DNA of 64,000 nucleotides, taken from contig NZ_CP108462.1 of assembly GCF_036226365.1 (NCBI RefSeq), positions 1,488,001 to 1,552,000 on the forward strand. Reading direction: 5' to 3'. The position numbers were made by a program, and so were the translations under genes. The stretch comes from Streptomyces sp. NBC_01262. GTDB lineage: Bacteria; Actinomycetota; Actinomycetes; Streptomycetales; Streptomycetaceae. Of this stretch, positions 1-7,456 are shown piece after piece (the stretch's first letter is position 1; each line of letters starts with the position of its first letter). Below the pieces are notes generated by a model. The model worked only from the letters and a program-made list of their open reading frames with translations, made no database searches and was not told where the DNA came from.

Positions 1-262
1 CGTTGACCTCCCCGTCGAGTGGCGCGCCGATCCACACGGCGCGCGCGTAGTGCTCCAGCAGCGCGATGGGCTCCTCCCCGGACTCGGGCCCGTCCAGCGC
101 CGCACCGACGCTGAAGATCTGATAGGCCAGATGACCGGCCAGCCCGCCGACCGTCATCTCCGCCAGCGCGCTCGGCCGCTCCCAGGCCACGGCGATCTCC
201 GGCCGCCGCAGCAGCTCCACCGCCTGGCCTGCGGCGCCGAGATACCCGTCCTTGACACTCAC
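1..262 (-). CDS. DinB / maleylpyruvate-isomerase N-terminal domain protein (3' part outside window)
   Basis: Read on the minus strand from a GTG at 262, the 87 visible codons encode an N-terminus containing PSALAEMTVGGLAGHLAYQIF, which matches the first helices of the four-helix DinB/MDMPI fold used by mycothiol-dependent and related proteins. The histidine in GLAGHLAYQ is the usual first metal ligand. The gene lies 22 bp downstream of the acyl-CoA dehydrogenase on the same strand, so it is probably the distal gene of that transcript. No strong Shine-Dalgarno sequence precedes the GTG, which suggests translational coupling. It runs off the left edge, so its length and C-terminus are unknown. 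Whether it acts in the acyl-CoA pathway is not shown by the sequence. Confidence 0.7.
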   Translation of the reverse strand, partial: MSVKDGYLGAAGQAVELLRRPEIAVAWERPSALAEMTVGGLAGHLAYQIFSVGAALDGPESGEEPIALLEHYARAVWIGAPLDGEVN

Positions 263-284
263 GAGATCAACACTACGGGCCCCA

Positions 285-1436
285 TCAGTACGTTCGCAGC
301 CCCATGCTCCGGGCGATGCCGTTGCGCTGGATCTGGCTGGTCCCTCCCGAGATCGTGGCCACGATCGACTCCCGGTACCGGAAGCTCATCACGCTCTCCG
401 TGGAGAAGCCGTGTCCCGCGCAGACCTGCATGCCGAGCCGCGCGGCGGCGACGTACGTCTCCGAACCCTTGAGCTTGGCCATCGATCCCTCGCGGGTGCA
501 GGGCAGGCCCTGCGCCAGCAGCCACGCCGCGCGGTAGGCGAGGAGGCGCGCGGAGTCGATCTCGGTCTGGAGGTCGGCCATGGCGTGGGCGAGGGCCTGG
601 AAGTTGCCGATGGGGCGGCCGAAGGCGTGCCGGGTGCGGGCGTAGTCCAGCATCTCGTCGAGGGTGGCCTGGGCGGCGCCGAGGTAACCACCGCTGATGA
701 TCACCTTCTCCAGCTCGATGTTGGAGAGCATGACCTTCCAGCCCTCGTCCTGCGGGCCGACCAGGTTCTCCCGGGGCACCACCACATCGTTGAGGAACAC
801 CTCGTTGGTGCCCAGGATGTGCCGGGCCAGCGTCGGGGTGCGGCGCACCTCGACGCCCTCGCTCGACGGGTCGACGAGCAACAGACTGATGCCGCCGTGC
901 TTGGGCTCGCGGGGCCCGGTGCGCACGTAGGTGGCGATGGTGGTGTCCGGCAGGCCCGCGCCGGTGCACCAGGCCTTCTGGCCGCGTACGACGAAGTGGT
1001 CGCCGCGGTCCTCGGCGGAGGTGCGCAGGGCGGCGGCGTCGGAGCCGCTGTCGGGTTCGCTGAGGCCGACGGCGAGGCGGTGACGGCCCGTCATGACGGC
1101 GTCGCGGATGAAGGCGCGCTGAGCCTCGCTGCCCCAGCGGAAGACCGTGATGCCGGGGATGAGCACGCCGATGTAGCACATGGCCACGTCGAAGCTGGCC
1201 CGGCCCAGCTCCTCGGCGATGAGGATCAGCTCCAGCGGCCCGCCGCCGTCGCCGCCCTCCTCCTCGGCGAACGGCAGGGAGAACCACCCCAGATCCGCCA
1301 TCCCCTTGAACAGCTCGTGCGGGACGGCGGACTGCTCGTCCCACTCCTTGGCTCGCTCGGGCGGGCAGACGTCCGCGACGAACTCGCGTGCGGTCGTGCG
1401 CAGCATCTCCTGCTCGTCCGTCAGACCGAAGTCCAC
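285..1436 (-). CDS. Acyl-CoA dehydrogenase (ACAD family)
   Basis: A 383-residue flavoprotein of normal ACAD length that should introduce a trans-2 double bond into an acyl-CoA. Family marks are the N-terminal DFGLTDEQEMLR, the FAD/substrate segment GLSEPDSGSD (124-133), the middle beta-domain, and the C-terminal SGGTSQIQRN (about 363-372). The usual MCAD-position glutamate is absent (SGGTSQ), while E243 in IELEKVI sits where isovaleryl/long-chain type ACADs carry their base. The GTG at 1436 was chosen because GGGAGGAG lies just upstream; longer in-frame extensions run into AT-rich promoter DNA. It is divergent from the F420-type oxidoreductase at 1531 and probably shares a control region with it. 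Confidence 0.9.
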   Translation of the reverse strand: MDFGLTDEQEMLRTTAREFVADVCPPERAKEWDEQSAVPHELFKGMADLGWFSLPFAEEEGGDGGGPLELILIAEELGRASFDVAMCYIGVLIPGITVFRWGSEAQRAFIRDAVMTGRHRLAVGLSEPDSGSDAAALRTSAEDRGDHFVVRGQKAWCTGAGLPDTTIATYVRTGPREPKHGGISLLLVDPSSEGVEVRRTPTLARHILGTNEVFLNDVVVPRENLVGPQDEGWKVMLSNIELEKVIISGGYLGAAQATLDEMLDYARTRHAFGRPIGNFQALAHAMADLQTEIDSARLLAYRAAWLLAQGLPCTREGSMAKLKGSETYVAAARLGMQVCAGHGFSTESVMSFRYRESIVATISGGTSQIQRNGIARSMGLRTY

Positions 1437-1449
1437 GTCGGCTCCTCCC

Positions 1450-1500
1450 TGAGTTAAGAGTGAGACTGTCATTGCAATTATATACCTTATTATTCTACGT
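1450..1500. promoter_or_regulatory. AT-rich divergent promoter region
   Basis: A sharp AT-rich island in otherwise GC-rich DNA lies between two divergent catabolic genes. On the minus strand a TATAAT hexamer (1477-1482) fits a -10 box for the acyl-CoA dehydrogenase. ATTGCAAT (1471-1478) is a perfect small palindrome. Similar islands occur at most promoters of this cluster. Confidence 0.5.
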
Positions 1501-1530
1501 TGGACGACAACAGAAGCGTGGAGGATCCGT

Positions 1531-2565
1531 ATGAAGGTCGACGGCAAGATCAGCAAGTGGAGCACCACCGAGCTCATCGAGGAGGCCCGGCGGCACGAGA
1601 AGGCCGGCTACGACGGCCTGTGGGCCTCCGAATCCAGCCATGACCCGTTTCTCCCGCTCCTCCTCGCCGCCGAGCACACCGAACGCCTGGAAGTCGGCAC
1701 CGCCATAGCCGTCGCCTTCGCCCGCTCCCCCATGCAACTCGCCTACACCGCCCACGATCTCCAGACCTACTCCGGCGGCCGCTTCACCCTCGGCCTCGGC
1801 AGCCAGATCAAGCCGCACATCGAGCGCCGGTTCTCCATGCCCTGGAGCCATCCGGCCCCGCGCATGCGGGAGTTCATCAGCGCCATGCACGCGACCTGGG
1901 CCGCCTGGAACGACGGCGCCGAGCTCGACTTCCGCGGCGACTTCTACACCCACACCCTCATGCCCCCCTTCTTCTCGCCCCCGCCCGTCCCCCAGGGCCC
2001 GCCCAAGGTCTTCCTCGCCGCCGTCGGCGAAGCCATGACCCGCGTCGCCGGCGAGGTCGCCGACGGCATGCTCGCCCACGGCTTCACCACCGAGCGCTAC
2101 CTGCGCGAGGTCACCCTCCCCACCCTGGAACGCGGCCTCACCGCCTCCGGCCGCACCCGCTCGGACTTCTCCATCAGCCATCTCCTCCTCACCGCCACCG
2201 GCCGCACCGAGGAGGAGATGGCCCGCGCCATCGACGGCACCCGCCGTCAGATCGCCTTCTACGGCAGCACTCCCGCCTACCGGGGCGTCCTCGAACGGCA
2301 CGGCTGGGGCGACCTGGGCGACGAGCTCAACGCCCTCTCCAAGTCCTCCCGGGACGACAGGTGGCACGCGATGGGCACCCTGATCGACGACGAGGTGCTC
2401 AACGCCTTCGCGGTGGTCGCCGAGCCGGAGCGCGTCGCGGCCGAGATCCGGCGCCGGTTCGACGGGGTCGTGGACCGGGTGTCCTTCTACACGGCGTACG
2501 ACATCGACGGGGCGGTGTGGGAGCCGATCGTGAGGGAGCTGCGGGAGCCGCGGCCGTCCTGGTAG
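1531..2565 (+). CDS. Luciferase-like (probably F420-dependent) oxidoreductase
   Basis: A 344-residue TIM-barrel protein of the bacterial luciferase-like family, most like the F420-dependent subfamilies of actinobacteria. Visible marks are GYDGLWASESSHDPFLPL near the N-terminus, VGTAIAVAFARSPM, the barrel segment SGGRFTLGLGSQIKPHIERRF, and the cofactor/substrate region LAAVGEAMTRVAGEVADG. The ATG at 1531 follows GGAGG at 1520-1524. It is divergent from the acyl-CoA dehydrogenase and converges with the GntR gene, leaving 9 bp between stops. A hydride transfer on a CoA-linked or free substrate is the likely reaction. The F420 assignment is by family resemblance; FMN use cannot be excluded. Confidence 0.82.
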   Translation: MKVDGKISKWSTTELIEEARRHEKAGYDGLWASESSHDPFLPLLLAAEHTERLEVGTAIAVAFARSPMQLAYTAHDLQTYSGGRFTLGLGSQIKPHIERRFSMPWSHPAPRMREFISAMHATWAAWNDGAELDFRGDFYTHTLMPPFFSPPPVPQGPPKVFLAAVGEAMTRVAGEVADGMLAHGFTTERYLREVTLPTLERGLTASGRTRSDFSISHLLLTATGRTEEEMARAIDGTRRQIAFYGSTPAYRGVLERHGWGDLGDELNALSKSSRDDRWHAMGTLIDDEVLNAFAVVAEPERVAAEIRRRFDGVVDRVSFYTAYDIDGAVWEPIVRELREPRPSW

Positions 2566-2574
2566 GGGCAGCCC

Positions 2575-3333
2575 TCAGCCCAGCAGGTCGAGCACCGTGG
2601 TCATCGATTTGTTGCGGAGCAGGTAGTCCTCCGCCTCCTCCAGGTGCAGGCGCCAGAGCCGCTCGGCGGCCTCGCCCTGGCGGGCTGCTACGAGTTCGAC
2701 GAGCTTGACGTGGGCGCGGAAGCCGCGGCGGTTGGCGCGGATGTTCTCGGGGGTGCCGGCGTCCAGGTCGACGTGGGACCAGTTGGCGAGGTCGATGATG
2801 TGGCGGACCATGCCGTTGAGGACGGTAAGGGTCTGGTTGCCGGCGAGTTCGACGACGAGGGCGTGGAACTCCATGTGGGCGCGGATGAAGGCGGAGGGGT
2901 CGTCCATGAGGTGTTCGGCCTCGGCGACGGCGGAACGCAGGCGGGAGAGGTCCTCGTCGGTGCGGCGGTCGGCGAGGAGGGCGGCGCAGGGGGCCTCCAT
3001 GACGGTGCGGGCGTCGTAGACGTCCTGGAGGGTGGCGCCGCGGTATTCGAGGACGAGGCCGGCGTACTTGGCGGCGACGTTGCCCTCGGGGGGCTGGACG
3101 CGGGCTCCGCCCCGGGCGCCGCGTCGGATGCTGATGAGGGACTCGGCTTCCAGGACGCGGAAGGCCTCGCGCAGCGTGGGCCGGGAGACGGCGAACTCGG
3201 CCATCAGGGCGGCCTCGGCCGGGAGGGCGTCGCCTTCGGACAGCTCACCTCGGATGATCTTGCGCCGCAGCTGTGCCGCCACCAGCTCGGCCATTTTGGG
3301 AACCCGTACGCGGGTGCCCACCTCGCTGGTCAC
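2575..3333 (-). CDS. GntR-family transcriptional regulator, FadR/FCD type (paralogue 1)
   Basis: A 252-residue regulator with an N-terminal winged helix (about 10-80; recognition helix SRPTLREAFRVLEAE) and an all-helical FCD ligand domain (about 95-235) with metal-ligand-type positions HMEFHALV and FRAHVKLV. FCD regulators commonly bind acyl-CoAs or organic acids. It is very similar to the regulator at 18790, including the recognition helix, the downstream RRGA(R/H)GGARV wing and YAGL(V/I)LEYRGATL. The GTG at 3333 was chosen because a purine-rich GAGGCGGA precedes it; longer readings enter promoter DNA. It lies downstream of the thiolase operon but has its own promoter region with a palindrome at 3357. 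Probably a repressor of this island. Confidence 0.88.
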   Translation of the reverse strand: MTSEVGTRVRVPKMAELVAAQLRRKIIRGELSEGDALPAEAALMAEFAVSRPTLREAFRVLEAESLISIRRGARGGARVQPPEGNVAAKYAGLVLEYRGATLQDVYDARTVMEAPCAALLADRRTDEDLSRLRSAVAEAEHLMDDPSAFIRAHMEFHALVVELAGNQTLTVLNGMVRHIIDLANWSHVDLDAGTPENIRANRRGFRAHVKLVELVAARQGEAAERLWRLHLEEAEDYLLRNKSMTTVLDLLG

Positions 3334-3356
3334 ATCCGTCCGCCTCTCGTTCGGAA

Positions 3357-3371
3357 TAGCTAGCATAGCTA
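3357..3371. promoter_or_regulatory. Candidate operator TAGCTA-GCA-TAGCTA
   Basis: Two copies of the self-complementary hexamer TAGCTA are separated by three bases, 24 bp upstream of the GntR start. The size, symmetry and AT-rich setting fit an autoregulatory operator. The link to this particular regulator is inferred. Confidence 0.5.
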
Positions 3372-3406
3372 ACTGTTCATGCCAAGTATATGGATTACGC
3401 CGCCCG

Positions 3407-4630
3407 TCACCCCATCCGCTCGAAGACCGCCGCCAGGCCCTGACCGCCGCCCAGGCACATGGTCTCCAGGCCGTAGCGAGCCTCGCGCCGTGCCATCTCC
3501 CGCAGCAGCGTGGCGAGAATGCGCCCGCCGGTGGCACCGACCGGGTGGCCCAGCGAGATGCCCGAGCCGTTGACGTTGAAGCGCTCGAAGTCGGCCTCGG
3601 TGAAGCCCCATTCGCGGGTGCAGGCGAGCACCTGGGCGGCGAAGGCCTCGTTCAGTTCGACCAGGTCGATGTCGGAGAGCTTCAGCCCGGCGCGGTCCAG
3701 CGCCCGGGCGGTGGCGGGCACCGGGCCGATGCCCATCGTGCGCGGCGGCACCCCCACCACGGCCCAGGAGACGAGGCGGGCCAGCGGCCGCAGGCCCAGC
3801 TCGGCCGCGCGGGCCGGGTGGGTGACGACGCAGAGCGAGGCACCGTCGTTCTGGCCGCTGGCGTTGCCGGCGGTGACCGTGGCGTCCGGGTCCTGGCGGC
3901 CGAGGACGGCACGCAGGGAGGACAGCTTCTCCAGGGTGGAGTCGGGCCGGGGGTGCTCGTCGGTGTCGATGACCGACTCGCCCTTGCGGGTGGCCACCGT
4001 CACCGGCACGATCTCGTCGGCGAAGCGGCCCGCGCGCTGGGCGGCCACCGCCTTCTCGTGCGAGCGCAGGGCCAGCCGGTCCTGCTCCTCGCGCCCGATG
4101 GCGTACTCCCGGCGCAGGTTCTCCGCCGTTTCCAGCATGCCGCCGGGGACCGGGTAGTTCGTTCCCCCCGAGGTGACCCGGCCCCGGGCGAGGCGGTCGT
4201 GGAGCATCGTACCCGCGCCGCGTACGCCCCAGCGGGCGCCGGTCGTGTAGAACTCGGCCTGGCTCATCGACTCCACCCCGCCGGCCAGGACCAGGTCGCT
4301 GGCCCCCGTCTGGACCTGCATCGCCGCGTTGATCACCGCCTGCAGCCCGGACCCGCAGCGGCGGTCGACCTGCATGCCCGGGACCTCGACCGGCAGCCCG
4401 GCGTCCAGGGCGGCCACGCGCCCGATCGCGGGGGCCTCGCCGTTGGGGTAGCACTGGCCGAGGATGACGTCGTCCACGGCCTCGGCGGGCACGCCGGTGC
4501 GGGCAAGGACGGCCCGGACGACCGTGGCCGCCAGCTCGGCGGCCGTCACGTCGCGGAAGACGCCGCCGTATCCGCCGACGGGGGTGCGCAGCGGTTCGCA
4601 GATGACCGCGTCGCGGAGTTGGGGGGTCAT
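3407..4630 (-). CDS. Acetyl-CoA acetyltransferase / 3-ketoacyl-CoA thiolase
   Basis: A 407-residue degradative-type thiolase that should cleave a 3-ketoacyl-CoA with CoA to release acetyl- or propionyl-CoA. All catalytic elements are present: nucleophile C92 in DRRCGSGLQAV, H362 in GHPVGATGG and C392 in CLGGGQG. The ATG at 4630 is preceded by AAAGGACGAGG at good spacing. It is the last enzyme gene of a minus-strand run (ligase, Ltp2-like, DUF35, SDR, MaoC, thiolase) with short gaps, which together supply activation, hydration, oxidation and thiolysis. A GntR gene with its own promoter follows. Confidence 0.93.
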   Translation of the reverse strand: MTPQLRDAVICEPLRTPVGGYGGVFRDVTAAELAATVVRAVLARTGVPAEAVDDVILGQCYPNGEAPAIGRVAALDAGLPVEVPGMQVDRRCGSGLQAVINAAMQVQTGASDLVLAGGVESMSQAEFYTTGARWGVRGAGTMLHDRLARGRVTSGGTNYPVPGGMLETAENLRREYAIGREEQDRLALRSHEKAVAAQRAGRFADEIVPVTVATRKGESVIDTDEHPRPDSTLEKLSSLRAVLGRQDPDATVTAGNASGQNDGASLCVVTHPARAAELGLRPLARLVSWAVVGVPPRTMGIGPVPATARALDRAGLKLSDIDLVELNEAFAAQVLACTREWGFTEADFERFNVNGSGISLGHPVGATGGRILATLLREMARREARYGLETMCLGGGQGLAAVFERMG

Positions 4631-4656
4631 GGTCGTGACCTCGTCCTTTCGGAAGT

Positions 4657-5109
4657 TCAGAAGTACTGCCGACTCAGCGTTTCGGCGACGCAGGCGGGCT
4701 TCTCGACGCCCTCGATCTCGATCGTCGTACGGAACGACAGCTGGGCACCGGTGTCCAGGTCCTCGACGCCGGTCAGCTCCGTGATCCCGCGCAGGCGGCA
4801 GCCGACGCGGACCGGGGTGATGAACCGGACCTTGTTCAGGCCGTAGTTGACGGACAGCCGGGCGCCCTCGATCCGGTAGTTCTGCACGGCGAAGTACGGC
4901 AGGAGAGAGAGCGTCAGGAAGCCGTGCGCGATGGTGGCCCCGAAGGGCCCGGTGGCGGCGCGGCCGGGGTCGATGTGGATCCACTGGTGGTCGCCGGTGG
5001 CGTCGGCGAAGCGGTCGATACGGGTCTGGTCGATCGTCAGCCAGTCGCTGGTGCCGAGGACGCTGCCCTTGGCGGCGCGGATCCCGTCCAGGTCGGTGAA
5101 CACCTTCAT
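4657..5109 (-). CDS. MaoC-type (R)-specific enoyl-CoA hydratase
   Basis: A 150-residue hotdog-fold hydratase. The hydratase-2 motif is complete in the form ATGDHQWIHIDPGRA, followed by PFGATIAHGFLTLSL, giving the catalytic Asp/His pair. It should add water to a trans-2-enoyl-CoA. The ATG at 5109 (MKVFTDLDG) is preceded by GAGGCG. It lies 26 bp upstream of the thiolase start and 19 bp downstream of the SDR, as in an operon. The single-domain length is typical of MaoC proteins that act as homodimers. Confidence 0.9.
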   Translation of the reverse strand: MKVFTDLDGIRAAKGSVLGTSDWLTIDQTRIDRFADATGDHQWIHIDPGRAATGPFGATIAHGFLTLSLLPYFAVQNYRIEGARLSVNYGLNKVRFITPVRVGCRLRGITELTGVEDLDTGAQLSFRTTIEIEGVEKPACVAETLSRQYF

Positions 5110-5128
5110 CGTCGCCTCACTCGGTTCG

Positions 5129-5875
5129 TCACATGTACCGGCCACCGGTCACCTCCAGGACGGCCCCGGTGATGTAGCTCGCCATGTCGGAGGCGAGGAA
5201 GAGCACCGCCTGCGCCACCTCGGCCGGTTCGCCCGCACGGGCCATCGGGATCTCGGTCATCTTGGCGTCCCAGGCCTCGCGGGGCATGGCCTCGGTCATG
5301 GCGGTGCGGATCAGCCCGGGCTGTACGGCGTTGACCCGCACCCCTGCTCGCGCCAGTTCCTTGGCGGAGGCCTTGGTGAGGCCGATCAGGCCCGCCTTGG
5401 CGGCGCTGTAGTTGGTCTGGCCGAAGTTGCCGACCTTGCCGGAGATGGAGGAGATGTTGACGATGCTGCCGCCGTGCCCGTGCTCCCGCATGGCCCGGGC
5501 GGCGTGGCGGGTGCCGTTCCAGGCGCCGGTGAGGTGGACGTCGATCACCGCGCGGAAGTCGGCGACGGCCATCTTGCGCAGGGTGGCGTCCCGGGTGATG
5601 CCCGCGTTGTTGACCATCACCCCGACGGGCCCGAAGCGGTCGGCGCAGTGCGCGACGAGCGCCGCGACCTCGTCCTCGTCGGTGACGTCGCAGCGCCGGG
5701 AGGTCGCGGCGATGTCCAGCTTGCCGAGCCGCTGCGCCGCCTGCCCGGCCGCGTCCTCGTTGATGTCGCCGATGACGACGGACGCCCCGGCCTCGCCGAG
5801 CACCCGGGCGATCTCGTAGCCGATGCCCTGCGCGGCCCCGGTGACCACCGCGCTCCGGCCTTCCAGCAGTCCCAT
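5129..5875 (-). CDS. SDR-family 3-hydroxyacyl-CoA/ACP dehydrogenase (FabG-like)
   Basis: A 248-residue classical short-chain dehydrogenase with the nucleotide-binding motif [12 protein letters not shown], catalytic Ser in ISSISG and YSAAK. The acidic D at the end of strand beta-2 (IGDIN) favours NAD+. In this operon it most likely oxidises the 3-hydroxyacyl-CoA made by the neighbouring MaoC hydratase to the 3-ketoacyl-CoA used by the thiolase. AGAGGACA precedes the ATG at 5875. FabG-like sequences are broad in function, so the exact substrate is open. Confidence 0.88.
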   Translation of the reverse strand: MGLLEGRSAVVTGAAQGIGYEIARVLGEAGASVVIGDINEDAAGQAAQRLGKLDIAATSRRCDVTDEDEVAALVAHCADRFGPVGVMVNNAGITRDATLRKMAVADFRAVIDVHLTGAWNGTRHAARAMREHGHGGSIVNISSISGKVGNFGQTNYSAAKAGLIGLTKASAKELARAGVRVNAVQPGLIRTAMTEAMPREAWDAKMTEIPMARAGEPAEVAQAVLFLASDMASYITGAVLEVTGGRYM

Positions 5876-5891
5876 GTGATGCGGTGTCCTC

Positions 5892-6293
5892 TCAGGTCGC
5901 CGGTACGAAGTACGGGAGGGTGATCTCGTCCGTCAGCGGCCGGAAGTCCACGCGTACGCACATGCCGATGGCCACCTCGTCCGGGGCGCAACCCACGACA
6001 TGCGTCAGCATCACGGCCCCGTCGTCCAGGTCCACGACCGCGAGGGCGAAGGGCGTGTCGAAGCCGGGCCCGGGGACGCGGTGGACGACGGTCACGGAGT
6101 AGACGGTGCCGAGGCCGCTGCTCGGCTCGTACGCCCAGTCGCGGGACAGGCAGCCGGGACAGGCGGTCTCGGGGACGAGGAAGCGCAGGCCGCAGGCCGG
6201 GCAGTGCGGGACGACCAGCTCGCCGCGCCGGGCGGCCTCCCAGAAGGAGCGGCTCAGCGAGCTGGGGACGGGGACCGGCCGGCCGGCGCTCAT
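5892..6293 (-). CDS. Zn-ribbon/OB-fold (DUF35) partner of the thiolase-like protein
   Basis: A 133-residue protein with the DUF35 layout: an N-terminal amphipathic segment ([17 protein letters not shown]), a four-cysteine rubredoxin-like zinc ribbon (C-P-A-C and C-P-G-C), then an OB fold containing [11 protein letters not shown]. Its ATG overlaps the stop of the thiolase-like gene (ATGA), which ties the two products together. In steroid side-chain degradation the DUF35 domain of ChsH2 forms a retro-aldolase complex with Ltp2; here the DUF35 domain is a stand-alone protein. The complex is inferred from gene pairing. Confidence 0.87.
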   Translation of the reverse strand: MSAGRPVPVPSSLSRSFWEAARRGELVVPHCPACGLRFLVPETACPGCLSRDWAYEPSSGLGTVYSVTVVHRVPGPGFDTPFALAVVDLDDGAVMLTHVVGCAPDEVAIGMCVRVDFRPLTDEITLPYFVPAT

Positions 6294-7456
6294 CGCGTCC
6301 TCCCCAGGACCGACATCTCGTAGTGCTGCGCGCCGGACCCGGCGTTGCCGACGACCGCGATCTCGGCCCCGTCGATCTGGTGGACGGCGCTGCCGCGCAA
6401 CTGCCGTACGGCCTCGACGACTTTCAGGGTCATCTGCTGGGTTCCGTTCCAGGCGTAGGACAGGCAGCCGCCGTCCGGGTTGACCGGGTGCTTGCCGTCG
6501 AGCGCGATGGCGCCGCTCGCGGCGAGCGGGCCGCCCTCGCCCTCGGCGCAGACGCCCAGGGCCTCCAACTGGCGGATGATCTCAAAGGAGTTGGGGTCGT
6601 AGAGGGAGAAGACATCCACGTCGTGCGGGCCGACGCCGGCCATCGCGAAGGCGCGGGCGGCGGCGTACTGGCCGATCTGGCCGACCTCGCGGTGGAGGGC
6701 GGGATTGGCGTACGCGGCCTGGTGGTACTCCATGCCGCCGCCGAGCACCGCGACCGGCGGGTGCGGGAGGTCGCGGGCACGCTCGGCGGTCGTCACGACG
6801 AAGGCGGCGCCGCCCTCGCCGACGATGCAGCAGTCGAGGAGGTGGAAGGGGGTGGCGACCAGGCGGGAGGCGAGCACGTCGTCGGCCGTGTAGGGGCCGC
6901 GGCCGTACATCATCGCCTCGGGGTTGGTCGTTCCGTTGTTGCGGATGGTGGCGGCGACCTCGGCGAGCTGGCGTGGGGTGGTGCCGTACTCGTGCATGTG
7001 GCGGGCGGCCACCAGCGCGAACTGCGCGACGACGTACGACCCCCACACATCGGTGAACTCCAGGGGCACCCCCGCCCCGATCGGCGCGTTGTCCGGCCCC
7101 CGGGAGACCAGCCTGCAGCCGCCGACCACCACCGCGTCCGCGTACCCGGCCCGGACGGCGGCCGCCGCCTTGAGCAGACCGCGCGAACCGGCGTTGTCCA
7201 GCATCGAGTCGCTGGTCCAGCGCAGGTTCCGGCCGCCGCCGAGCATCCTCGCCCAGGAGCTGCCCTCGCCCGGTACGCCGCCGGGGCCGGGCCAGTCCGC
7301 CTGCGCGCCGTCGATGTCGGCGGGGGTCAGTCCGGCGTCCGCGATCGCGCCCTGGACGGCTTCCAGAGCGAGGTCCATGGCGGTGCGGTGCGGGAGGGAC
7401 AGGGCCTGCTCGGTGGCGTGGACGCCGACGATGACCGCCTGCCGGGCCGCCGTCAC
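6290..7456 (-). CDS. Thiolase-fold lipid-transfer-like protein lacking the nucleophilic Cys (Ltp2-type aldolase candidate)
   Basis: A 388-residue thiolase-superfamily protein of the SCP-x thiolase/Ltp type. Where thiolases carry C-x-S-G, this one reads SMLDNAGSRGLLKAA (84-98), so the nucleophile is missing and ordinary thiolysis is unlikely. Ltp2-type retro-aldolases also lack it and use two tyrosines about 50 residues apart; Y286 (SLYDPNSFE) and Y334 (CLSYAWNG) are plausible equivalents here. The start is the GTG at 7456, which overlaps the ligase stop (GTGA), and the gene end overlaps the DUF35 start. Cleavage of a beta-hydroxyacyl-CoA with a branched beta-carbon is the preferred role, by analogy. 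Confidence 0.8.
   Translation of the reverse strand: MTAARQAVIVGVHATEQALSLPHRTAMDLALEAVQGAIADAGLTPADIDGAQADWPGPGGVPGEGSSWARMLGGGRNLRWTSDSMLDNAGSRGLLKAAAAVRAGYADAVVVGGCRLVSRGPDNAPIGAGVPLEFTDVWGSYVVAQFALVAARHMHEYGTTPRQLAEVAATIRNNGTTNPEAMMYGRGPYTADDVLASRLVATPFHLLDCCIVGEGGAAFVVTTAERARDLPHPPVAVLGGGMEYHQAAYANPALHREVGQIGQYAAARAFAMAGVGPHDVDVFSLYDPNSFEIIRQLEALGVCAEGEGGPLAASGAIALDGKHPVNPDGGCLSYAWNGTQQMTLKVVEAVRQLRGSAVHQIDGAEIAVVGNAGSGAQHYEMSVLGRTR

Noticed and set aside
252..1457. A long plus-strand open frame opposite the first acyl-CoA dehydrogenase
   Set aside because: It has no family features and is the antisense shadow expected in very GC-rich coding DNA; the opposite strand is an unambiguous ACAD.
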